A program made the translations under genes and the position numbers. Shown piece by piece: positions 1 through 7,587 of a stretch of DNA of 64,000 bases (position 1 is its first letter; every line of letters starts with the position of its first letter). Source of the stretch: Bacillota bacterium (GTDB lineage: Bacteria; Bacillota; Clostridia; Lachnospirales; Lachnospiraceae). The notes under the pieces were generated by a model that saw only the letters and a program-made list of their open reading frames with translations, ran no database searches and was not told where the DNA came from. Location: assembly GCA_023414875.1 (NCBI GenBank), contig JAEZMV010000028.1:310001-374000 (forward strand). The letters are read 5' to 3'.

Positions 1-363
1 GCTGCTACATTGACAGGAGCAGTTGCACTTGCTATAGGCATCGGTTTACAGAACTTTCCGGAAGGAGCAGCGGTATCAGTACCGTTAAGAAGAGAAGGAT
101 TATCAAGACGGAAAAGCTTTGTATATGGTCAGGCCTCCGGATTGGTTGAACCGATTGCCGGAGTTCTTGGTGCATTAGCAGTTGTTGCAATGAAACCTAT
201 CTTGCCATATGCGCTATCTTTTGCCGCAGGAGCAATGATTTATGTTGTAGTTGAGGAGCTAATACCCGAAGCACAGCAGGAAAAGCATCATTCCAATATC
301 GGCACGATTGGTGCTATGTTGGGCTTTGCCGTAATGATGGTATTAGATGTAGCTTTAGGTTAA
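1..363 (+). CDS. ZIP-family metal transporter, C-terminal part
   Basis: The reading frame is open at the left edge, so only about the last 120 residues are present. They carry the ZIP/ZupT hallmark helix ([20 protein letters not shown]), in which the His/Asn/Glu-rich stretch lines the divalent metal path, followed by further hydrophobic segments including a VVEELIPEA stretch typical of these transporters. The family imports or exports Zn2+, Fe2+ or Mn2+ across the inner membrane; which metal cannot be read here. A strong hairpin terminator follows 20 bp after the stop, so this ends its transcript. Confidence 0.85.
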   Translation, partial: AATLTGAVALAIGIGLQNFPEGAAVSVPLRREGLSRRKSFVYGQASGLVEPIAGVLGALAVVAMKPILPYALSFAAGAMIYVVVEELIPEAQQEKHHSNIGTIGAMLGFAVMMVLDVALG

Positions 364-381
364 GTAATTTGATAACAACGA

Positions 382-412
382 GGGTGTCGCCTAACATGGG
401 CGACACCCTTTT
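382..412 (+). terminator. Rho-independent terminator of the ZIP gene
   Basis: Perfect 10-bp stem (GGGTGTCGCC / GGCGACACCC) with a 7-nt loop, followed by a short T run, just downstream of the ZIP stop codon. Confidence 0.85.
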
Positions 413-472
413 CGCGTTAAGCGGCTAATGTACGTTTAAGAAATAGAAGGCTCTGCTTCTTTTATTATGACA

Positions 473-524
473 TTAAAAATGAGCTGTGCACCGGCGGTTC
501 ATAACGGCTAGTGCAACAGCTCAT
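473..524 (-). terminator. Terminator of the oadB-oadG unit
   Basis: Inverted repeat AATGAGCTGT / ACAGCTCATT with additional internal pairing. Read on the minus strand it is followed by a T run. It lies 32 bp beyond the minus-strand oadG stop. The same GAGCTGT stem design recurs at 24546-24598. Confidence 0.7.
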
Positions 525-555
525 TGATAAGTATCTACATTGTAAATATTATGTT

Positions 556-705
556 CTAATCTTCTGTAGGAGTATTCTTTTTGGATAAGGTTGAAATCTT
601 AGCAAGTATCATAACTATAAAAGTTAATAATAAGATAACAACAAAGATAGAGAGCATTCCTTTACCCATAATCTCTAATGCATACATTAAATCTTCTTTA
701 TTCAT
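556..705 (-). CDS. Na+-pumping decarboxylase gamma subunit-like small protein (OadG family)
   Basis: A 49-residue protein: a short N-terminus (MNKEDLMYALEIMGKGML), one transmembrane helix (about residues 17-36, SIFVVILLLTFIVMILAKIS) and a short charged tail. That is the architecture of OadG-type gamma subunits, which anchor and assemble decarboxylase sodium pumps. A clear AAAGGAG site precedes the ATG, and the gene starts 16 bp after the beta-subunit stop, so the two are cotranscribed. It lacks the longer proline-rich C-terminal tail of enterobacterial OadG, as many clostridial versions do. Assignment rests on size, topology and position next to oadB. Confidence 0.75.
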   Translation of the reverse strand: MNKEDLMYALEIMGKGMLSIFVVILLLTFIVMILAKISTLSKKNTPTED

Positions 706-721
706 TGATTGCTCCTTTCAA

Positions 722-1885
722 TTATCTGGCAAGAATATCAGTTACGATTTTAATTACCACACCACCTGCTACAACAGAACCGATCTGTCCGGATACGTTA
801 GCACTAATTGCATGCATCAGAAGGTGATTCGAAGGATCTTCTTTCAGTCCCATCTTCTGAATAACACGGGCTGACATAGGGAATGCAGAAATACCTGCAG
901 CTCCGACCATAGGATTGATTTTCTTCTTAAGGAAGAGATTGAGGAATTTTGCGAATAATACACCGCCAATGGTATCAAATACAAAGGCCACTAAACCTAA
1001 TCCCATAATCAACAAAGTATCCCAGGCTACGAATTCTTCTGCTCTCATGCTGAAGGAGATGGTAATTCCTAGCAGTAATGTAATTAAATTTGATAAGTTA
1101 TTTTGTGCAGCATCGGATAAAGAGCCAAGAACACCACATTCTCTAAGAAGGTTACCAAACATTAAAAAGCCCACTAAGGCAACAGATTGAGGAGCAATGA
1201 GACCTGCGATAAAGGTAACAATTATCGGGAATACAATTCTGGTTGTCCTTGTAACAGACTTCGGATTATAATCCATACGGATCATACGTTCCTTCTTAGT
1301 GGTTACGGCCTTGATTGCTATGGGTTGTACAATTGGAACTAATGCCATATAAGAGTATGCAGCAACCGCAATCGCTCCGACATATTTGGAATCCAAAATT
1401 TGTGATACGAGAATAGAGGTAGGTCCATCGGCTGCACCGATGATACCGATGGAAGAAGCATCAGGTAATTCAAATCCCAGTAAAACAGCAATTATAATGG
1501 TGAAGAAGATACCGAACTGTGCCGCTGCTCCAAATAAAAACATTTTCGGATTAGACAGCAAAGGACCAAAATCTATCATAGCACCTATACCGATAAATAA
1601 TAAAATCGGTAATGCTTCGGAAGCTTCAATTCCGTTATGAAAAAGCCATTGGATAATACCTGCTACTGATTGTTCACCAGTCTGTGTTTGCATCGTCTGA
1701 TCAATAACACCTGATAAAGGTAAGTTTACCAGGATTGCACCAAAGCCCATGGGTAAAAGCAGTGCAGGTTCAAAACCTTTTTTAATGGCCAAATAAATCA
1801 GCACAATACCTACAACATACATGATTACATACTTGCCCCATAACTCTGGACTAATTTCAATAAGATGTGAAATTAGGAAATCCAT
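722..1885 (-). CDS. oadB: Na+-translocating decarboxylase, beta subunit (OadB/MmdB/GcdB family)
   Basis: About 387-residue polytopic membrane protein. It carries the family motif GAADGPTSI (the Asp is implicated in Na+ transport) and the conserved C-terminal NVSGQIGSVVAGG helix. In the complete enzyme a biotin-linked carboxyl group from oxaloacetate, methylmalonyl-CoA or glutaconyl-CoA is released at this subunit while Na+ is pumped out. ATG 1885 is chosen because AGGAGG lies 9 nt upstream; an earlier in-frame ATG at 1906 would place that site inside the gene. The gamma subunit follows, but no carboxyltransferase (alpha) or biotin-carrier gene is nearby, so the substrate is unknown. Confidence 0.9.
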   Translation of the reverse strand: MDFLISHLIEISPELWGKYVIMYVVGIVLIYLAIKKGFEPALLLPMGFGAILVNLPLSGVIDQTMQTQTGEQSVAGIIQWLFHNGIEASEALPILLFIGIGAMIDFGPLLSNPKMFLFGAAAQFGIFFTIIIAVLLGFELPDASSIGIIGAADGPTSILVSQILDSKYVGAIAVAAYSYMALVPIVQPIAIKAVTTKKERMIRMDYNPKSVTRTTRIVFPIIVTFIAGLIAPQSVALVGFLMFGNLLRECGVLGSLSDAAQNNLSNLITLLLGITISFSMRAEEFVAWDTLLIMGLGLVAFVFDTIGGVLFAKFLNLFLKKKINPMVGAAGISAFPMSARVIQKMGLKEDPSNHLLMHAISANVSGQIGSVVAGGVVIKIVTDILAR

Positions 1886-1941
1886 ATTTTTTATCCTCCT
1901 TAGCATGATAAATCATTTCTTTTATTGTTATCAAATGGATC

Positions 1942-1970
1942 AAGTGTAAATAGAATGGATACTTACACTT
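1942..1970. promoter_or_regulatory. Inverted repeat upstream of oadB, possible operator
   Basis: AAGTGTAA and TTACACTT are separated by 13 bp, 57 bp upstream of the oadB start, in the 469-bp gap between divergent oadB and hppA. The spacing suits a dimeric regulator. There is no T run in the oadB direction, so a terminator is less likely. The rest of this AT-rich gap shows only the hppA promoter. Confidence 0.35.
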
Positions 1971-2281
1971 TTTAAATAATAAGATATTAACTATAGAAAT
2001 GACAGTTAAATCAAATTGTTTTTATTGTAGCTCATTTCTGCTATTTATGTCAATGCTGATTCAATAGAAATTGGACAAATTTAAAAAGTATTTAGATGTT
2101 AATTAATACCATTTTTAAGCATGGGTAAATATAACGAAAATGAAAATTTTAGGTCATGCAATATTTACAAATTACGGGCTGGCAAACTGTACAAATAGCA
2201 CAAAAGAATGGATGGAAACTTTGATATGAAAACGCATAAATGTGTAATAATAACATAAATAGTGAAAAGAAAAGTTTGCTA

Positions 2282-2310
2282 TTGCACAATATAGTTTAAA
2301 GTGGTAGTAT
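2282..2310 (+). promoter_or_regulatory. Promoter of hppA
   Basis: TTGCAC, a 17-bp spacer and TAGTAT, ending 45 bp before the hppA start codon. Confidence 0.6.
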
Positions 2311-2354
2311 TTAACACAAAGCGAAATTTTAGCTTATTATAATATGAAAGGGAG

Positions 2355-4487
2355 ATGAATATTTTGAACTTTGATTTACAGTTTTTCCAAATTGTATCAA
2401 TTGTTATTGCTGTTCTGGCATTTGGAGCTGCTTTCTGGCTCTACAGATGGGTATCATCACAACCTTCCTCTAATAAGAGAATAGCAGAGGTAAGCAAGTT
2501 AATTCGTAATGGAGCAAACACATTTCTAGCTAAGGAATTCAAGACGCTGGCTCGTTTTTGTTCCGTAGCAGCAATAATTATCTTAGTTTTCCTTCCGTCT
2601 CCGATATGGAAGGGCGATGTGCTAGATAATATACTAATGGCGATATCGTATCTATTTGGTACAGTATTTTCCGGAATTGCCGGCAAAATCGGTATCAGTA
2701 TTGCAACGATTGCAAATGTTAAAGCTGCTGAAGCAGCAACGAAAGGAATTAAACCTTCCTTTATGTCAGGCTTTCGTGGTGGTGCTGTAATGGGTATGGC
2801 AGTGGTTGGTTCCAGCTTGCTTGGTGTATCTGCAGTTCTTATGTTAACAGGAGATACCACAGCATTATTAGGCTTCAGCTTCGGTGCCAGCTCTATGGCG
2901 CTATTTGCAAAAGCAGGTGGCGGTATCTTTACAAAAACAGCAGATATCAGTGCCGATTTAGTTGGTAAGGTAGAGCTTGGTATTCCTGAGGATGACCCAA
3001 GAAACCCGGCCGTAATCGCTGATAACGTTGGTGATAACGTAGGTGATGTTGCCGGTATGGGCGCTGACTTATTTGACTCTAACGTTGCTTCCATGGCAGC
3101 AGCTTTAGTTATGGCCTCTGCTCTTGGAAAAAACAATATGTCGATGGTATTCTGCTATGCAGCAATCGGTTTATTCGCTTCTATCATCGGTGTTTTAACT
3201 GCAAGGATGAAGGAAGGCGGAGATCCTACCAGAGCATTAAATCTGAATACATATATTACAACAGCAGTATTTGGTGCTTTGACAGCTGTAGCAACCTGGG
3301 CTTTTGATTTTGAATGGCGTATTTGGGGTGCCAGTGCGATTGGTCTTGTGGTAGGTGTTGTCATAGGTCTGGCGAGTGATTACTTTACAGATGATAAGAA
3401 GCCTCCGGTTCATGCGGTAGCAAAGGCATGTGAATCCGGTCCTGCCTTCACTATTTTATCCGGTATTTCATATGGACTTATGAGCGCATTACCTTCAATG
3501 ATTGGTATTGGTGTATCTGCTCTTGCAGCATATAAAATCTGTGCACCTCTCGGAGGAGATGATCCGCATGCAGTATTGACCTATGGTATGTTTGGTATAT
3601 CCATGGCTGCGGTAGGTATGTTATCCATCGTAGGTATGATTATTTCGAACGATGCTTATGGCCCGATAGTAGATAATGCCCGTGGACTCGTTGAAATGGG
3701 TAACTTAGGTGATAAAGCACTTGAAATTACAGATAAACTGGATAGCGCCGGTAATACGGTTAAGGCTGTTACAAAAGGCTTTGCAATCGGTGCTGCCGGA
3801 CTAACGGTTATTGCTTTGTTAGGAGCCTTCATGAGCGAAGTTAACGCCGGTATCGATGAACTGAATAAGGTTCTCGAAGAGGGTGAAAAAGCAATGGAAA
3901 AGATCACTGGATTTGATATTATAGATCCGGTTGTATTCTTTGGTTTATTAGTTGGTGCAGCTATTCCTGCATTATTCTCATCGATGCTGATGCTTGGTGT
4001 AGATCGTAACGCTCAACGTATGGTTGAGGAAATCCATCGCCAGTTTAAAGAAATTCCAGGTCTGAAAGAGGGCAAGGAAGGTGCGGTTCCGGAATACGAT
4101 AAATGTATTGAAATCGCAACGAAAGGTGCAATCAAGGAATTAATCCCTGCCGGCTTGATGGTTATTATTGTAACACTTTTGGTTGGCTTCGTTGGAGGAG
4201 TAAGTGCGATCGGTGGTTTCATTACCGGTAACATAGTAAGTGGTTTATTGTTTGCATTATTTATGTCAAACTCCGGTGGCCTTTGGGATAATACCAAGAA
4301 ATACATTGAAGCAGGTAATAATGGCGGAAAGAATTCCAATGCCCACAAAGCTGGTGTTGTTGGTGATACCGTTGGTGATCCTTTCAAGGATACCGCTGGT
4401 CCTTCCATCAATACTCAGATTACGGTAGTAACCTTAGTTGCTTCCTTAACAGCAACAATCTTCCTTACCGTATCCCTGTTCGGTTAA
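2355..4487 (+). CDS. hppA: Membrane-bound ion-pumping pyrophosphatase
   Basis: 710 residues, multi-spanning. It hydrolyses pyrophosphate to drive H+ (or Na+) export. The PPi/Mg-binding acidic motifs are intact: GDNVGDNVGDVAGMGADLFD near residue 222 and GDTVGDPFKDTAGPS near the C-terminus. At the site that distinguishes the K+-dependent from the K+-independent class, the sequence reads GNTVKAVTKGFAIG with Lys at about residue 470; established work on this family links Lys here to K+-independent, usually proton-pumping enzymes. The ATG at 2355 abuts GGGAG with no spacer; TTG at 2364 would sit 9 nt from it and may be the real start. Transcribed divergently from oadB and closed by a hairpin terminator. 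Confidence 0.95.
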   Translation: MNILNFDLQFFQIVSIVIAVLAFGAAFWLYRWVSSQPSSNKRIAEVSKLIRNGANTFLAKEFKTLARFCSVAAIIILVFLPSPIWKGDVLDNILMAISYLFGTVFSGIAGKIGISIATIANVKAAEAATKGIKPSFMSGFRGGAVMGMAVVGSSLLGVSAVLMLTGDTTALLGFSFGASSMALFAKAGGGIFTKTADISADLVGKVELGIPEDDPRNPAVIADNVGDNVGDVAGMGADLFDSNVASMAAALVMASALGKNNMSMVFCYAAIGLFASIIGVLTARMKEGGDPTRALNLNTYITTAVFGALTAVATWAFDFEWRIWGASAIGLVVGVVIGLASDYFTDDKKPPVHAVAKACESGPAFTILSGISYGLMSALPSMIGIGVSALAAYKICAPLGGDDPHAVLTYGMFGISMAAVGMLSIVGMIISNDAYGPIVDNARGLVEMGNLGDKALEITDKLDSAGNTVKAVTKGFAIGAAGLTVIALLGAFMSEVNAGIDELNKVLEEGEKAMEKITGFDIIDPVVFFGLLVGAAIPALFSSMLMLGVDRNAQRMVEEIHRQFKEIPGLKEGKEGAVPEYDKCIEIATKGAIKELIPAGLMVIIVTLLVGFVGGVSAIGGFITGNIVSGLLFALFMSNSGGLWDNTKKYIEAGNNGGKNSNAHKAGVVGDTVGDPFKDTAGPSINTQITVVTLVASLTATIFLTVSLFG

Positions 4488-4516
4488 TAAGATAATAATT
4501 ATAATTTAATGTAAAT

Positions 4517-4577
4517 AATAAGGCATAACTGAGACTGGATGGAATGTCCATAGCTCGGGTATGCCTTATTAATTTTC
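4517..4577 (+). terminator. Terminator of hppA
   Basis: Perfect 11-bp inverted repeat AATAAGGCATA / TATGCCTTATT with an inner imperfect stem, then AATTTT. Confidence 0.8.
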
Positions 4578-4667
4578 TCATACCGACATACAGGAGGGCA
4601 CCATGCGACATCTGAAATAATCATAGGATTACCACTGGGATTTTTGTGTAATATGTTGCTAATAGGA

Positions 4668-4696
4668 TTGTCATTTCATGGATTATGTTGTATAAT
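4668..4696 (+). promoter_or_regulatory. Promoter of the TPR lipoprotein gene
   Basis: TTGTCA, a 17-bp spacer and TATAAT, with the -10 hexamer about 75 bp before the start codon. Confidence 0.65.
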
Positions 4697-4771
4697 TACC
4701 TGTAAATACTATATATAGTATAATGACAAATTTTACGGAGGCACAACCTCCTTAAGAACGGAGAGTAGGTC

Positions 4772-5953
4772 ATGATGAGAAAGCTTCTTTCTATGGGAAT
4801 ATTTTTAATTATTATCGTATTTCTTACCGGCTGCGGTAAAGCGGATAACTATTATAAGAATGGAAAGAAAAGCTTCGAGAACGGTAGTTATGAGAAGGCT
4901 GCTTTAAGCTTTGAAAAGGCAATTAAGAAAAATCCGAATAAGGCAGAATATTTGATAGATTATGGTATGACATTAATTGCGCTGGGTAAGTATGAGGATT
5001 CTATAAAACAGTTTGATCTTGCTTATATGGATAAAAACCTGAAGATAGTACGGGAAAATAATAAAAGGGTTTATCGTGGAAAAGGGATTGCTTATTATCA
5101 TATACAGCAATATCAGAAGGCTGTGACAGAATTTGAAAAGGCGGTTGACATCAGCGAATTACCAAAGCTAAATGAGGACATATTGTATTATATGGGAAGT
5201 TCCTTAATTGCAATCGGTTCATATGATAAAGCAATAGATGTTTATACAACAATTCTTACCGAAGATGATAAAAATGCAAGTGCTTATAGCAATAGAGCTT
5301 TTTGTTATAGGAACAAGAATGAATTCGAGAAAAGCCTCACAGATTATAATAAAGCGATAAAAGTAGATTCCAAGGATTATTATTCTTATTATGGAAAGTA
5401 CTTTCTATTGCTTGACATGGGTGACGAAGCAGGGGCCTTAGAAGTACTTAATGAGGCTGCAAAGATTAAGGATGAAACCACGGAAGGGGAGTATAACAAA
5501 GCCAAGGTGTCTTATTTCTTAGGGGATTATGAAACGGCTCTGGCTGAATTAAACAAAGGCTTTACGAATGGGTTTACGGAAGCATATTATTATATTGGAG
5601 AGATATACCGCCATAATAAGGATTATCCCAATGCGATTTATTATTACGAGAATTATATTAAAAGTGGTAGTATTAATTCGCCGAATGTATATAATCAGAT
5701 TGCTTCCTGCTTGATGAAGAACGGAAATAGCGAGGATGCGATAGAATACCTGGAGTTGGGTTTATCCTATAATCAGGCGGATACCCTACAGATACTAAAG
5801 AAAAACGAAATTATTGCTTACGAGAATCTTGGAAAATATGATTTGGCGAAAGAGAAGTTGACGGATTATTTGAAAAATTATCCCGATGATGATAAAGCAT
5901 TGCGAGAAGTTACCTTTATAGATACAAGATTAAACGATATGTCGGCGGAGTAA
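4772..5953 (+). CDS. TPR-repeat lipoprotein
   Basis: 393 residues. A type II signal peptide ends in the lipobox LTGC (Cys about residue 21), so the protein should be lipid-anchored on the outer face of the membrane. The rest is tetratricopeptide repeats from about residue 25 to the end (for example YEKAALSFEKAIKKNPNKAE, and later YAYS/YNKAIKVDSKDYY-type units), which make a helical scaffold for protein partners. No enzymatic domain is seen, and the partner is unknown. GGAG lies 8 nt upstream of the first ATG; a second ATG directly follows. It has its own promoter, and a small tandem duplication follows the stop. Confidence 0.8.
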   Translation: MMRKLLSMGIFLIIIVFLTGCGKADNYYKNGKKSFENGSYEKAALSFEKAIKKNPNKAEYLIDYGMTLIALGKYEDSIKQFDLAYMDKNLKIVRENNKRVYRGKGIAYYHIQQYQKAVTEFEKAVDISELPKLNEDILYYMGSSLIAIGSYDKAIDVYTTILTEDDKNASAYSNRAFCYRNKNEFEKSLTDYNKAIKVDSKDYYSYYGKYFLLLDMGDEAGALEVLNEAAKIKDETTEGEYNKAKVSYFLGDYETALAELNKGFTNGFTEAYYYIGEIYRHNKDYPNAIYYYENYIKSGSINSPNVYNQIASCLMKNGNSEDAIEYLELGLSYNQADTLQILKKNEIIAYENLGKYDLAKEKLTDYLKNYPDDDKALREVTFIDTRLNDMSAE

Positions 5954-5954
5954 A

Positions 5955-6004
5955 GAATTTTGGAAGAGCTAAATTCTTTGAATTTTGGAAGAGCTAAATT
6001 CTTT
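5955..6004 (+). repeat. 25-bp perfect tandem duplication
   Basis: Two identical adjacent 25-bp units, each starting GAATTTTGGAAGAG, lie directly after the TPR gene stop; the first five bases of a third unit follow. Likely a replication-slippage product. Confidence 0.9.
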
Positions 6005-6119
6005 GAATTGTTAATGATGCCGCGAAGATCATCATATTTAAAAGTGTGAATTATGCTATTTCATAATAGGCATTATTTAAGAGAAGAATTTGCCGCTGAG
6101 TGGCGAAATGGAGAATTAT

Positions 6120-7364
6120 ATGGCTGAAATGTATGAGATTAAGGACCAGGAAGAACGTTTTGTCCTGGTGGGTGTAGCATCCTCAGAAAAGGATGATACG
6201 TCAGAGTCTTTGGATGAGCTGGAGGAGCTGGCTGCTACAGCCGGTGCCTTAACCGTTGGGAAGATTATTCAAAATCGGGAGAGTATTCATCCCGGTACTT
6301 ATATAGGAAAAGGTAAGATTGATGAGGTTAAAGCGCTGGCTGTCGAGCAGGGAGCGACCGGCGTGGTATGCGATGATGAACTGTCTGCGACACAATTGAA
6401 GAATCTGGAGGACGCGCTCCAGATGAAGGTATTAGACCGAACGGTAATTATTCTGGAGATTTTTGCGAATAGAGCTTCTACAAGAGAAGGTAAAATTCAG
6501 GTTGAGCTAGCACAGCTTCGTTATCGATCTACAAGGTTGATTGGTCTTCGAAATTCTCTTTCAAGACTTGGCGGTGGTATTGGAACCAGAGGTCCCGGTG
6601 AGAAAAAGCTCGAAATCGACCGCCGTTTAATCAAAGAACGGATATCTCAGCTAAGGCGTGAACTTGATGAAGTAAAGCAAAACAGAGAGACCGCCAGAAG
6701 TCTTAGGAATAAGAACAAGATACCGGTAATAGCAATTGTGGGTTATACCAATGCGGGTAAATCCACCCTACTGAATTATCTGACCCATGCGGGCGTTCTG
6801 GAGGAAGATAAGCTCTTTGCTACGCTCGATCCTACAACACGTAACATGGTGTTGAAAAGCGGTCAACAAATTCTGTTAACTGATACAGTAGGTTTTATAC
6901 GTAAACTGCCCCATCATTTAATTGAATCATTTCGCAGTACATTAGAGGAGGCAAAGTACGCTGACATTATCCTTCATGTTGTCGATAGCTCAAATCCGGA
7001 TGTGGACCGTCAGATGCATATCGTATACGAGACCTTAAATAAGCTTGGTATACAGGATAAAATTGTCGTAACAGCTTTTAACAAGCAGGATAAACCGGAT
7101 GCGGAGCATGTCATAAAGGACTTTAAGGCGGATTATACGGTAAAGATATCCGCAAAAACCGGATTGGATGTCGATAAGCTTTTGGATTTGATTGAGAAAA
7201 TCTTGAACGAACGTAAAATATTACTGGAAAAGGTTTTTTCTTATCAGGAGGCCGGCAAGATACAGATGATACGAAAATACGGGCAGTTAATGGAGGAAGA
7301 GTATCGCCAGGAAGGTATTTATGTCAAGGCATATGTTCCGAAAGAGGTATATCAGAGTTTGTAA
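6120..7364 (+). CDS. hflX: Ribosome-associated GTPase HflX
   Basis: About 414 residues. The N-terminal HflX domain includes GTYIGKGKIDEV and the glycine-rich GGGIGTRGPGEKKLEIDRR segment. The G domain follows with P-loop GYTNAGKST, DTVG and NKQD motifs. HflX binds the 50S subunit and splits or rescues stalled ribosomes under stress. The start at 6120 is chosen because GGAG sits 6 nt upstream; in-frame TTG 6090 and ATG 6108 lack a convincing site. It is a single gene between the TPR lipoprotein and nrdD, with no hfq neighbour. Confidence 0.93.
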   Translation: MAEMYEIKDQEERFVLVGVASSEKDDTSESLDELEELAATAGALTVGKIIQNRESIHPGTYIGKGKIDEVKALAVEQGATGVVCDDELSATQLKNLEDALQMKVLDRTVIILEIFANRASTREGKIQVELAQLRYRSTRLIGLRNSLSRLGGGIGTRGPGEKKLEIDRRLIKERISQLRRELDEVKQNRETARSLRNKNKIPVIAIVGYTNAGKSTLLNYLTHAGVLEEDKLFATLDPTTRNMVLKSGQQILLTDTVGFIRKLPHHLIESFRSTLEEAKYADIILHVVDSSNPDVDRQMHIVYETLNKLGIQDKIVVTAFNKQDKPDAEHVIKDFKADYTVKISAKTGLDVDKLLDLIEKILNERKILLEKVFSYQEAGKIQMIRKYGQLMEEEYRQEGIYVKAYVPKEVYQSL

Positions 7365-7443
7365 GTAGGTAATCCTTAGGCTTGAAGTACCTAGTTGTCG
7401 ACATTTTTCAGTATAACTATATAGGTATTAATGACTATAACAA

Positions 7444-7491
7444 ATACTAGATATAGTGTAAGGTGAAAAAAACTTGCATATATCTAGTATT
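7444..7491. promoter_or_regulatory. Paired NrdR boxes upstream of nrdD
   Basis: Two 16-bp near-palindromes, ATACTAGATATAGTGT (7444-7459) and GCATATATCTAGTATT (7476-7491), have centres exactly 32 bp apart. That is the three-turn spacing and consensus (acaCwATATaTwGtgt) of NrdR, the zinc/ATP-cone repressor of ribonucleotide reductase genes. They lie immediately upstream of the nrdD -35 hexamer. The nrdR gene is not in the window. Confidence 0.8.
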
Positions 7492-7497
7492 TTTATA

Positions 7498-7526
7498 TTG
7501 ACTATCCTGGTGGTTTCTGGTAGTAT
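7498..7526 (+). promoter_or_regulatory. Promoter of nrdD
   Basis: TTGACT, a 17-bp spacer and TAGTAT. The -35 box begins 6 bp after the second NrdR box, and the start codon is about 60 bp downstream. Confidence 0.75.
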
Positions 7527-7587
7527 AAAAACATAAGGCTATTCAGAAAAACAACTAAGATAGAAGCGGGAAGGGAGTTAGTTACAT

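Noticed and set aside
2441..3136. Long minus-strand open frame opposite hppA
   Set aside because: Shadow of a long, biased coding gene; no ribosome site and no recognisable protein.
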